Assembly: GCA_036494005.1 (NCBI GenBank) | Contig: DASXOV010000125.1 | Span: 1-20,602, forward strand | Direction of reading: 5' to 3' | Length of the DNA stretch: 20,602 nucleotides | Source: GCA-003244245 sp036494005 | Lineage (GTDB): Bacteria > Actinomycetota > Actinomycetes > Mycobacteriales > Pseudonocardiaceae | Shown here: in pieces, positions 1-7,016 of the stretch | Position numbering within the stretch: position 1 is the first letter of the stretch | How the letters are laid out: each line of letters opens with the position of its first letter | The notes under the pieces: model-generated | The model's input: the letters and a program-made list of their open reading frames with translations, nothing else | The model's database searches: none | Told to the model about the DNA's origin: nothing | Program-made: the position numbers and the translations under genes

Positions 1-27
1 GGTTAGACATCCCACGGTCGTAGGTTG

Positions 28-1257
28 TCAAGCCACAGCTTGTTGATCTTGTTGTGCTGGAGGCCAGGCGGTGGCCTCGTCATAGTGGGTGTGGTGGCGT
101 AGGCAGCCGTGCAGGATGCCAACCAAGCGGTTAGCCAGCCGCCGTAAGGCGTCGTTGTGGCCGATTCCCCGGGCCCGCATCGCGTCGTAGTAGGCGCGTG
201 CGCCGGGTGAGGTGTTCAGGGCGGCGAAGGCTTGCTGAAACAGCGCGTCACCGAGCCGGCGATTCCGCGCATAGCGAGCCAGTACCGCGGTTTTCCGACC
301 GGAGGCTCGAGTGATCGGAGAGGTTCCGGCGTAGTTACGGCGTGTTTTTCCTGTGGCATAGCGGTCGGTGTCGTCTCCGAATTCGGCTAGCACCCGGCTG
401 GCGAGGACCACACCAAGTCCGGGTTGACTCAGGTAGATATCAGCGTCCGGGTGACGACCAAAATTTGCTTCCACCTCGATTGCCAGACTCGTGATCTGCG
501 CAGACAGCTCACTAATGATGGCCACGAGTGCTCGGGTCGAGGCACCGAATGCCCGGGTCACCAGCGGAAGCGCACGCAAATGCTCGGTCTGCAACGCGGC
601 ATGGATCGTAGTGGCAGTCGAGTCGAGGTAACGTTTCCGGCCGGCGGCACGCAGCAGGTCGGTGATGGCCCCGACGCTGAGCGCGGCGCCCTGCTCGGGG
701 GTGGGTGCAGCGGCCAACACGGCCAGGGCGTCTCGTCCGGCCAGGTCATCGAACGCGGTCAGGGCAGCGGGGTAGAACTCGCGCAGCGCGCTGCGCAGCT
801 GGTTGGTCTGGCGTTGCCGGGTCCAGATCAGGTTCTGATGGCTGCGTGCCAATACTTTGACCGCCTCCGACAGCTCGGAATCTCCCGCGATCCGGCGGTG
901 ATGGGCGCGATCGAGCCGGACGATCTCGGCGAGGACATGCGCGTCACCGCGATCGGATTTCGCCCCCGAGGTCGAATAGCGTTCTCGATACCGTGCGACC
1001 TGCATCGGGTTGATCGCATGCACCTGGTATCCGGTGGCGACCAACGCAGTCACCCACGGACCGCGATCCGTTTCGATGCCCACCACCACATCGTCGGGTT
1101 CGGCCTCCTCGGGAAGATGATCGGCAATCAAGGCGTGCAGTGCCGCCATACCCGCAACACCCTCGGGTAGCCGGCGGCGAACCAACCGCCGACCTGATCC
1201 ATCCACCACCTCCACATCATGGTGATCTTCAGCCCAGTCATCACCCACAAACAGCAC
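28..1257 (-). CDS. IS110-family transposase (DEDD plus Tnp20 serine domains)
   Basis: This is the RNA-guided recombinase of the IS110 family, 409 aa, the usual length. The N-terminal RuvC-like DEDD domain shows D7 (in GDDWAEDHHDV), E62 (in GIETDRG), and D102 and D105 (in KSDRGDAHVLAE). A coiled middle region of about residues 130-270 follows. The C-terminal Transposase_20 domain (about 275-370) includes QPGLGVVLASRVLAEFGD and the segment GTSPITRASGRK, whose Ser319 is the likely nucleophile. All family catalytic residues are present, so the enzyme is probably active. The GTG start at 1257 is preceded by a purine-rich GGAAGGGAG about 6 bases upstream. The reading frame is intact. The non-coding stretch upstream, between the start codon and the left end, holds the predicted bridge RNA. 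Confidence 0.95.
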   Translation of the reverse strand: MLFVGDDWAEDHHDVEVVDGSGRRLVRRRLPEGVAGMAALHALIADHLPEEAEPDDVVVGIETDRGPWVTALVATGYQVHAINPMQVARYRERYSTSGAKSDRGDAHVLAEIVRLDRAHHRRIAGDSELSEAVKVLARSHQNLIWTRQRQTNQLRSALREFYPAALTAFDDLAGRDALAVLAAAPTPEQGAALSVGAITDLLRAAGRKRYLDSTATTIHAALQTEHLRALPLVTRAFGASTRALVAIISELSAQITSLAIEVEANFGRHPDADIYLSQPGLGVVLASRVLAEFGDDTDRYATGKTRRNYAGTSPITRASGRKTAVLARYARNRRLGDALFQQAFAALNTSPGARAYYDAMRARGIGHNDALRRLANRLVGILHGCLRHHTHYDEATAWPPAQQDQQAVA

Positions 1258-1284
1258 CCGCGCTCCCTTCCACCGTTGGACCAG

Positions 1285-1480
1285 CCTCGAGGAGAATCAC
1301 AGCGACCTAATGGATCAGTGCTCAACCGGCACGCCATCCCACCAGCTGTCAGTCCTCCCCATCCACCGGCAGCGGCACGGTCTAACCTTGGGGCTCAACA
1401 TTCGGCCCAGGTCAGGGAAGTGCTCGACCACCGGCGGCTGAGGCGTACCAGCCTGCCGTATACCCGACTGGCCGGTACGA
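1285..1480 (-). ncRNA. Predicted IS110 bridge RNA with target- and donor-binding loops
   Basis: Read on the minus strand. First comes a 6-bp stem, CGTACC/GGTACG (1479-1474 with 1449-1444). A target-loop candidate follows. Left guide GACCT (1413-1409) is identical to flank plus core at 1492-1488. The apical hairpin is GGGC/GCCC (1408-1405 with 1394-1391). Right guide GGTTAG (1387-1382) is complementary to core plus right flank CTAACC (6-1). A donor-loop candidate comes next, closed by stems GAGGA/TCCTC (1357-1353 with 1293-1289) and ACAGC/GCTGT (1349-1345 with 1303-1299). Its left guide GTGGGATG (1342-1335) equals the element's right end (15-8), its apical hairpin is GTGC/GCAC (1332-1329 with 1321-1318), and its right guide CCATTAG (1313-1307) is complementary to core plus left end (1489-1483). 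The order matches the IS621-type bridge RNA. RNA ends are estimated. Confidence 0.75.
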
Positions 1481-1489
1481 ACCCATTAG

Positions 1490-1639
1490 GTCTATCTCCC
1501 CGCTCACCGTGACAATGGCCGTGGCGGCCACCCACCTGGTCCGTATCCGTACGCCACCACCGGCGACCGACAGCCGGACGCCGGGCGATCGGAGCGGGGA
1601 TCCGGGATCAGCGGCAGGTGCCTGCACCGGGTCAGCCAT
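1490..1639 (-). pseudogene. 5' fragment of a STAS-domain (anti-sigma antagonist) gene, interrupted by the IS110 element
   Basis: Fifty codons remain, beginning MADPVQAP and ending at the element with VSGEIDL. The stretch VRIRTRWVAATAIVTVSGEIDL has the strand-strand pattern and the G-E-I/L-D-L turn found at the start of STAS domains. After this point the frame runs into insertion-sequence DNA and family resemblance stops. The ATG at 1639 has a GGAGG about 6-7 bases upstream (at 1646-1650), so it looks like a real start. The remaining two thirds of the domain, including the phospho-acceptor serine loop, would lie left of position 1; only four bases of that side are visible. STAS proteins of this type usually bind anti-sigma kinases, and the fragment cannot do so. 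An N-terminal extension of about 25 residues precedes the domain. Confidence 0.7.
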
Positions 1640-1828
1640 TGCGGGCCTCCGTGTTCAGGTCGGGCTCGGGAGAACACCCTCATGGCACGCACCCATGGCA
1701 GGTGCGGCCATCATCCCGGTGTTTTCGTCGACCCGGCAGTTCAACAGGAGCGCACAGCTGGCTGCATAACCGTGAGCGATTGCGGAGGTTAGCAGCACCG
1801 ACCGGCTTGCGGAAGGATCGGGATCGGG

Positions 1829-2666
1829 ATGAGCGAGAGCGCAGCATCAGTGGACGGTGGGCATCCCCGGCACTGCCCGCCCGCAGTACGCAGGAGTGAA
1901 ACCGGCGAGCAGACTGTCCCGGTGCCCGATGACGTCCTCAGCATCGCCCGCGAACTCGCCGAGGTCACCCGCCTTGTGGAGGACGACGACTTCACCACCA
2001 CGCTCGACCGGTTCGTCACCCGCGCCGTGCGCACCGTTCCCATTTTTTGCGGGCACGCGATCATCACCGTCCTTCGCGACGGAACCGTCGAAACCGTCGC
2101 CGAGGCGCCCAGCACCACAGTCGACGCGACCGCCCCTGGACCGGTGGCCGAGGCAGTAACCTTCCGCGAGCCCCGTCGCCTCGACGATGTCGCCACCGAC
2201 CAAGCGCTGGCCCGGCTTCGCAGCGCTGATGTCCCGCGCCTGCTACCGCAGTTGCCTGGCGGTGCCGTTGTCCACCCAATCCGGCCAGACCGCGGTCCTG
2301 ACTCTGGTCTCCGCACAACCGGACCAGTTCGCCGACACCGCCTACGACATCACATTGCTGCTGACCCTGCACGCCGGGGTGGTGTTCGACAACGCCACCC
2401 TCTACCACGACAGCAGCCGTCTGGTGGCACAGCTCCGCACGGCGCTGCGCACCCGATCCGTCATCAGCCAAGCCCAGGGGTTGCTCATGCACCGGTTGGG
2501 CTACGACGGTGACCGCGCATTCATGGCGTTGAAACAGGCCTCGCAAAACAGCAACACGAAACTTCGGGACTTGGCCGGGCTCCTGGTCGACGCCCACCAA
2601 CAGGGCGAGCTCGAAGCGGCCTTCCGAAAACTCACCCTCGTCGACACAGGCAAAACACCGTCCTGA
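1829..2666 (+). pseudogene. GAF-ANTAR regulator, split by a +1 frameshift
   Basis: Two overlapping frames together make one ANTAR regulator of about 279 aa. Frame A (from 1829) encodes DDVLSIARELAEVTRL, a GAF domain start and EPRRLDDVATDQ. Family resemblance then continues only in frame B, as RWPGFAALMSRACYRSCLAVPLSTQSGQ, the second half of the GAF domain, followed by the C-terminal ANTAR domain (LRTALRTRSVISQAQGLLMH, then AFMALKQASQN and KLRDLAGLLV). The break lies at about 2198-2204 (ccaagcg), where one extra base, or two missing bases, shifts the frame. ANTAR domains bind paired RNA hairpins and act by antitermination; GAF domains sense ligands or partners. The cause may be a real mutation, a sequencing error or recoding. 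Only 30 bases separate it from the next gene, so the two may be co-transcribed. The 1829 ATG has a distant GGAAGG; a GTG at 1922 is an alternative start. Confidence 0.8.
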
Positions 2667-2696
2667 CCGACGCCAGCGCAACAGTGACAGAAGTGG

Positions 2697-3662
2697 GTGA
2701 TGACGGCGCCGCGCACAGATCAACTGCCCGGCGGGCAGGCCGATTCGCCGACCCAGATCCCGTTACGTGGCTGGCTGCAAGTGATACGGCGGGCGCTGAC
2801 GGCCAGCTTCGCCGACAATATGTTGATTCTCGCAGGCGGCGTGGCGTTCTTCGCCTTCCTCGCCGCGTACCCGGCACTGATCACCGCGCTGACCCTCTAT
2901 GGCCTGATCGCGGATCCGGCCCGGGTCGCCGAGCAGATAGCCAGCCTGTTCGGCGCACTACCGCGGGACACCCGCGCTCTGCTCAGCCAACAACTCGTCG
3001 CAGTGATCCACAGCAGTGGTGGCGCCCTGACCGCCGGATTGATCGCCTCGTTGCTCTTCATGCTGTGGAGCGCCTCCAGTGGAACTGGAAATCTCATCAC
3101 CGCGGTCAATATCGCTTATTCCGAGAAAGAGACACGCAGCCTCATAAGTCTGCAGATAATCGCGCTCGGACTGACTCTCGGCGCCATCATCTTCATGCTG
3201 CTGACCCTGACCCTCATCGCGGTGGTGCCCGCGATGCTGGATTACCTGGGACTCGGCTTGCTGGAACGGGTTCTGGCGCAGATCGTGCGCTGGTCACTGC
3301 TTTCCGGTGTGGTGATCGTCGGGCTGGCCGTGGTGTATCGAGTGGCACCGGACCGCGCCGACGCCAAGATCCGCTGGGTGACTCCGGGAGCCCTGTTCGC
3401 CGCGTTCCTCTGGCTGCTCGGCAGCATCGCCTTCAGTCTCTACGTCAGCTTCTTCAGCAACTACAACAGAACCTACGGTGCGCTGGCCGGCGTCATCGTC
3501 CTCATGTTGTGGTTGTTTCTGACCAGCTATATCGTGCTGCTCGGCGCCGAGATCAACGCCGAAGCGGAGCGGCAAACCACCAAAGACAGCACCACCCGCA
3601 AACCGATGCCGATGGGTCAGCGCGGCGCCGTCGTCGCGGATACCCAGGCCCCATCGGAATAG
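2697..3662 (+). CDS. YihY/virulence factor BrkB family membrane protein
   Basis: This 321-aa integral membrane protein has about six hydrophobic segments. Family features include LAGGVAFFAFLAAYPALITALTLYGL near residues 45-70, MLWSASSGTGNLITAVNIAY near 120-140, and the C-terminal NYNRTYGALAGVIVLMLWLFLTSYIVLLGAEINAE near 255-290. These mark the YihY/BrkB (formerly ribonuclease BN-like) family. The family's role is unsettled; envelope transport or lipid handling has been proposed for members. The N terminus (about 25 residues) and the C-terminal tail (about 30) are hydrophilic. The start is GTG 2697 or the adjacent ATG 2700, and the ribosome site is weak. The preceding frameshifted ANTAR gene ends 30 bases upstream, and the next gene is convergent with 37 bases between stops. 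Confidence 0.9.
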   Translation: MMTAPRTDQLPGGQADSPTQIPLRGWLQVIRRALTASFADNMLILAGGVAFFAFLAAYPALITALTLYGLIADPARVAEQIASLFGALPRDTRALLSQQLVAVIHSSGGALTAGLIASLLFMLWSASSGTGNLITAVNIAYSEKETRSLISLQIIALGLTLGAIIFMLLTLTLIAVVPAMLDYLGLGLLERVLAQIVRWSLLSGVVIVGLAVVYRVAPDRADAKIRWVTPGALFAAFLWLLGSIAFSLYVSFFSNYNRTYGALAGVIVLMLWLFLTSYIVLLGAEINAEAERQTTKDSTTRKPMPMGQRGAVVADTQAPSE

Positions 3663-3699
3663 CGGCCACGTCGCCGCCCGCCGAACCGTCGATGTCAGC

Positions 3700-4137
3700 T
3701 CACGCTTCGGCTCCCGATGGGATCGGCGAGTCCAGCAGGTGGGCGAGGCGCAAGCTGGCGACCACCGCGTCGGCCGGCAGCGAGTGCACCGGCAGGCTCC
3801 TGTGCAGACCGGTGAGTTCCAATGGCCGGGTCACCGCCTTCTCCCGCGCTCCAGCCCAGTGCACTCCTCGCTCGACAGCGTGCTTGTGCAGATCGCGCAG
3901 CGCAGCGACACAACCGGATCCCAGGAAGCCGACGCCGCTCAGGTCGATCACGACATGCGGCGACCGGGCTATTTGCTCGCGCACGCGTTCGACTATCAGC
4001 GGTACGGTCAGGTTGTCCAGTTCTCCGGTGATCCGGATGACCGTCACACCGGGGAAAGCCGCATGAATCCGGATATCCAGGTACTCACTGATGCACCCCG
4101 AAGGCAGGGAGACCACCGGTGGGAGATGACAGAGCAC
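3700..4137 (-). CDS. STAS-domain protein (anti-anti-sigma factor type)
   Basis: A protein of 145 aa or somewhat less. The STAS fold covers about residues 22-120: IRIHAAFPGVTVIRITGELDNLTVP, then HVVIDLSGVGFLGSGCVAALRDLHKHAVERG. The phospho-acceptor loop is FLGSGCVA, where many relatives have a D-S-S/T-G or G-S-A-G pattern; one serine is kept. Such proteins normally bind an anti-sigma kinase and are switched by serine phosphorylation. No cognate kinase is adjacent, though the conservon ATPase lies 1.5 kb away. The GTG start at 4137 would overlap the divergent AI-2E gene start (4119) by 19 bases. An internal GTG at 4116 or another downstream start would avoid this, and none has a clear ribosome site. 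The gene converges with the YihY gene on its other side. Confidence 0.85.
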   Translation of the reverse strand: MLCHLPPVVSLPSGCISEYLDIRIHAAFPGVTVIRITGELDNLTVPLIVERVREQIARSPHVVIDLSGVGFLGSGCVAALRDLHKHAVERGVHWAGAREKAVTRPLELTGLHRSLPVHSLPADAVVASLRLAHLLDSPIPSGAEA

Positions 4138-5309
4138 CTCGCGACGAGATGACCGGGGCTGCGGCCGCCCTGCGGCGACTGCTCGACAGCGTCGAGGATG
4201 TCCGGCAGGCCGTGCCGCACATGTTGCGGGTCAGCGCCGCGGTGGGCTGGCGACTCCTCGTCGTCGTGGCCGCGCTGTATGTGATCGGCATCGTGGCCGG
4301 TCAACTGTCGGCCCTCGTCGTCCCGGTCGCGATCGCCCTGCTGCTCGCCGCGTTGCTGGCGCCTGCCGTGGGCTACCTGGCCAGGCACCGGGTTCCGCGG
4401 GGACTGGCCACCGCCCTGGTCCTGGTGGGCGGACTGGCCGCACTCGGCGGAGTACTCACCTTCGTCATCATCACGTTCGTCAACGGCCTGCCTGAACTGC
4501 AGGTCCAGTTGTCACACAGCATCGACGCCGTCACCAATTGGCTGACCAACGGGCCCCTGCACCTGAGCAACCGGGATCTCCAGAACGTCCGCGACAAGCT
4601 CATCGCGGCACTCAACGCCAATCAGGCGGGAATCACCGCCGGCGCCCTGACCACCGCCGCCACCATCACCGAGACGCTCACCCAGATCCTGCTGGTGCTG
4701 TTCACCCTGATCTTCTTCCTGCACGACGGCGCGGGGATCTGGCGTTTCCTGGTCCGCGCCGCGCCCAGGCGAGCCCGCACCCGCCTGGACGTCGCCGGGC
4801 GCCGCAGCATGGCGGCCCTCGTCAGCTACGTCCGGGCCACCGCCGCGGTGGCCGTCGTCGACGCACTGGGCATCGGCCTGGGACTGGCCATCCTGGGCAT
4901 CCCGTTGGCCGTCTCGCTGGCAGCCCTGGTCTTCCTCGGCGCCTTCGTCCCCATCATCGGTGCGGTCGTGGCGGGCGGTGTCGCCGTCCTCATCGCGCTG
5001 GTGACCAAGGGCCTCGTTCCAGCGCTGATCGTGCTGGGGATCGTCATCGCCGTGATGCAACTGGAAAGCCACGTTCTGCAACCGCTGCTGCTCGGGCGAG
5101 CCGTCAACCTTCACCCACTGGCCGTGGTGCTGGCCATCGCGGCGGGCCTGCTCACCGCAGGCATCGTCGGCGCATTGCTCGCCGTACCCTTGCTCGCCGT
5201 GCTCAATTCGGGTATTCGCTCACTGCTCAGCGACACCGACGAAGACCTGCGTCCCGCCGACGTTGCTGTCACCAATCCCGAAGAATCCGAACCCGAAGAA
5301 CTCGAATGA
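4119..5309 (+). CDS. AI-2E family (PerM-like) transporter
   Basis: This 396-aa membrane protein has the family layout: two to three N-terminal helices (LLVVVAALYVIGIVAGQLSALVVPVAIALLLAALLAPAVGYLA, then ATALVLVGGLAALGGVLTFVIITFV), a soluble central part of about residues 125-190, and a C-terminal bundle. The bundle includes GIGLGLAILGIPLAVSLAALVFLGAFVPIIGAVVAGGVAVLIAL and the diagnostic LLGRAVNLHPLAVVLAIAAGLLTAGIVGALLAVPLLAVLN. Members export signals, ions or other small solutes; the substrate here cannot be read from sequence. The hydrophilic tail is acidic (EESEPEELE). The GTG start at 4119 has GGGAG 7-8 bases upstream and is preferred over the ATG at 4149. The stop overlaps an ATG in an ATGA junction that opens a 21-codon ORF (5306-5371). 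Confidence 0.92.
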   Translation: MGDDRAPRDEMTGAAAALRRLLDSVEDVRQAVPHMLRVSAAVGWRLLVVVAALYVIGIVAGQLSALVVPVAIALLLAALLAPAVGYLARHRVPRGLATALVLVGGLAALGGVLTFVIITFVNGLPELQVQLSHSIDAVTNWLTNGPLHLSNRDLQNVRDKLIAALNANQAGITAGALTTAATITETLTQILLVLFTLIFFLHDGAGIWRFLVRAAPRRARTRLDVAGRRSMAALVSYVRATAAVAVVDALGIGLGLAILGIPLAVSLAALVFLGAFVPIIGAVVAGGVAVLIALVTKGLVPALIVLGIVIAVMQLESHVLQPLLLGRAVNLHPLAVVLAIAAGLLTAGIVGALLAVPLLAVLNSGIRSLLSDTDEDLRPADVAVTNPEESEPEELE

Positions 5310-5371
5310 TGATGTTCCCGAACGCCCGGATCCTGCGCTTCCTCCAGGAGATCGACCAACACGCCGGCTGA
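5306..5371 (+). CDS. Possible 21-aa translationally coupled peptide, unrecognised
   Basis: The ATGA junction with the AI-2E stop starts a short frame, three Met codons followed by FPNARILRFLQEIDQHAG and a TGA. The arrangement resembles translational coupling. The sequence would form an amphipathic helix (ARILRFLQEIDQ). It is not recognised and could equally be a remnant of a longer gene or chance. No ribosome site is needed if coupled. Confidence is low because of its length. Confidence 0.25.
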   Translation: MMMFPNARILRFLQEIDQHAG

Positions 5372-5642
5372 CAGTCACGGAAAGTCACCAGCGTCTCCGA
5401 CGTACGACCACGACACCACTCGCGCGACCGGGCTCTCGGCGTTCTCCCTCATCGAGGCGCCACCGATCGCCGTCACCATCAGAGACGGGCTCAGAAACGG
5501 GCATCGCTACGCCAACGACACCGATCGCCGCAGGTCCGAACTCGGGCGACCAGCGGCTTAATGGAGACTACACATTCCCCGTGGCCCCCCGAAACGAACC
5601 CATCCCCACTGGATCGTAAGGCAGCGGCCGTGACGACAGTCA
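5310..5642 (+). other. Gene-poor stretch before the conservon, with a possible coding remnant
   Basis: No complete gene is recognised here. A frame open from about 5313 to a TAA near 5562 has no good start. Its end reads SAFSLIEAPPIAVTIRDGLRNGHRYANDTDRR and then RSELGRPAA, which looks more protein-like than a random frame, so a decayed gene is possible. A 12-base direct repeat, CACCGATCGCCG, occurs at 5461-5472 and 5519-5530. The promoter of the conservon should lie toward the right end. A weak candidate is TTGCAA at 5643-5648 with TACGAC at 5666-5671, but that would favour the later GTG start of the next gene. Confidence 0.4.
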
Positions 5643-7016
5643 TTGCAACGGCAATCACTTTTAGCTACGACTCAACGCTTGTGTGTGACGATCGAACGAG
5701 TACTGTACGCAACCGTGCGGAGGGCCGACGATCACTTACGAGTCCGGGTTGAGCGCGGTGTCCGATGGGTACTGGAGCAATACCGCAGCCAAGGGGCACG
5801 GGGGCTGGTGAACAAGGCGCGAGTGGTCGCCGCCCAACTGCTGGCCCCGCCGGACCCCACCCCGCGAGCGGACACCAGGCCACGACCGGATAGCAGGCCA
5901 CGATCAGCTCCGCCGCGAGAACTCGCCGCACAGCCCGGCCGGGAAGCCGGGTCACCCGACGTGCTGGCCGGGATGTGCGCCGGCGTCGCACTGCGCGATA
6001 TCAACCTGGTGGACTCCCTGCTGGCCCAGTTGGAGGACATGGAGGCCAATGAGGGCGACCCGGACGCACTGGGCCGGCTCTACCAACTCGACCACCTCGC
6101 CGCCCGGCTGCGTCGCAACGCCGAGAACCTGCGAGTTCTCACCGGGCAGGACGCGGGGAGCACGGCCAGCGTCGCCTCGCCACTGATCGACGTGATGCGC
6201 GCGGCAATGTCCTGTATCCAGCACTACCCGCGGATCGATATCGGGCGGGTGGCGGCTCTGGCTGTGGTGGACTTCGCCGCCGACGACCTCAGCAGGCTGC
6301 TCGCCGAACTGCTGGACAACGCCACTTCGCACTCGCCACCGACGTCCAAGGTCACGGTGAGCGCACACCTCACCGAGCGAGGCAGTGTGCTCGTGCGCAT
6401 CGAGGACGCAGGCATCGGCCTTCCGGAAGATCGGCTGCAGGCGCTCAACGACCGGCTCTCCGCCACCCCGAGCCCGGACAACGAGTCCATCGAGCACCTG
6501 GGCCTGGCCGTCGTTCGCCGCCTGGCGGGCAGGCACGGTATCCGCGTCAAGCTGGACAAGCGGGCCACCCACGGAACCACGGCCGCCGTGTTGTTGCCCG
6601 CGAACCTGGTGTGCGAAGCTCCGGCCACACCCTGGTTCGCGGACACACCGACGACGAAGATCCCACGACTTGCACCGGCCCCGAGCCGCGTCAAGGCGAG
6701 TCCACCTCCTTCGCCTCGATCACCCTCAGAACGAACCGAACGGGGAAGAGCACTACCGACCTCGAGTACCACCCGAAACGGTTTGCCCCGGCGCGTTCCC
6801 CAGAGTCTGCGCGAATTCGCCGTCACCACCTCCAGCCTGCCCACACCACCGGACGCCCCGAACTCCGACGCCCCGAACTCCGACGCCACAGCGGGACGAG
6901 AACAGTTGATGACTGATCTCGGCGATTTCTCCGATGGTGAGCAGGCTGCTCGCGAGGCCCGCGGCGGCGAATCGCGGCTGGAGACCGAGCAGAAGGATCA
7001 CACGAATGACGACTGA
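5643..7016 (+). CDS. cvnA: Conservon CvnA-like sensor kinase-type ATPase lacking the sensor/membrane region
   Basis: A 457-aa protein with a histidine-kinase-like core. About residues 105-170 form the dimerisation-like part (DINLVDSLLAQLEDMEANEGDP, then LYQLDHLAARLRRNAENLRVL, with His151 a possible acceptor). The GHKL ATPase follows with the N box ELLDNATSHSP (222-232), the G1 box EDAGIGLPEDRL (254-265) and a G2-type HLGLAVVRRLAGRHGI (285-300). The remaining 130 residues are a disordered Pro/Ser/Thr-rich tail containing a 15-base tandem duplication (PNSDAPNSDA). Typical CvnA proteins begin with membrane helices and an extracellular sensor; here only about 105 residues, Arg/Pro-rich and non-membrane, precede the core. 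The first codon is TTG 5643; GTG 5685 is an alternative. Neither has a clear ribosome site. It overlaps the next gene by 11 bases. Confidence 0.85.
   Translation: MQRQSLLATTQRLCVTIERVLYATVRRADDHLRVRVERGVRWVLEQYRSQGARGLVNKARVVAAQLLAPPDPTPRADTRPRPDSRPRSAPPRELAAQPGREAGSPDVLAGMCAGVALRDINLVDSLLAQLEDMEANEGDPDALGRLYQLDHLAARLRRNAENLRVLTGQDAGSTASVASPLIDVMRAAMSCIQHYPRIDIGRVAALAVVDFAADDLSRLLAELLDNATSHSPPTSKVTVSAHLTERGSVLVRIEDAGIGLPEDRLQALNDRLSATPSPDNESIEHLGLAVVRRLAGRHGIRVKLDKRATHGTTAAVLLPANLVCEAPATPWFADTPTTKIPRLAPAPSRVKASPPPSPRSPSERTERGRALPTSSTTRNGLPRRVPQSLREFAVTTSSLPTPPDAPNSDAPNSDATAGREQLMTDLGDFSDGEQAAREARGGESRLETEQKDHTNDD

Larger units (their letters stand above)
5..1489 (-). mobile_element. IS110-family insertion sequence, apparently complete, inserted in a STAS gene
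   Basis: The element reads on the minus strand: left end near 1487, transposase 1257-28, right end near 7. Both edges are flanked by the dinucleotide CT on the minus strand (1489-1488 and 6-5), the core expected for IS110-type recombination. No conventional terminal inverted repeats are needed. Two observations fix the left edge. The STAS reading frame loses family resemblance right after Gly-Glu-Ile-Asp-Leu at 1490-1488. A guide-like segment in the element also matches the sequence CTAATGG that starts there. The right edge is supported by an 8-base match between 15-8 and another guide-like segment. Length is about 1.48 kb, usual for the family. Exact ends are inferred, because no empty site is available. 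Confidence 0.8.

Noticed and set aside
424..1170. Plus-strand open frame of 248 codons opposite the transposase
   Set aside because: It is a mirror of the transposase frame; the minus-strand product has all catalytic motifs and this one has no recognisable domain.
1..1387. An 8-base inverted match, GGTTAGAC (1-8) and GTCTAACC (1380-1387), looking like terminal inverted repeats
   Set aside because: Position 1380-1387 lies about 100 bases inside the left end set by the STAS break point, and the match is better explained as the bridge-RNA guide pairing with the right junction.
2684..4066. Plus-strand open frame of 460 codons over the YihY and STAS genes
   Set aside because: Arg/Ser/Pro-rich shadow frame typical of high-G+C DNA; it crosses a convergent gene junction and has no domain.
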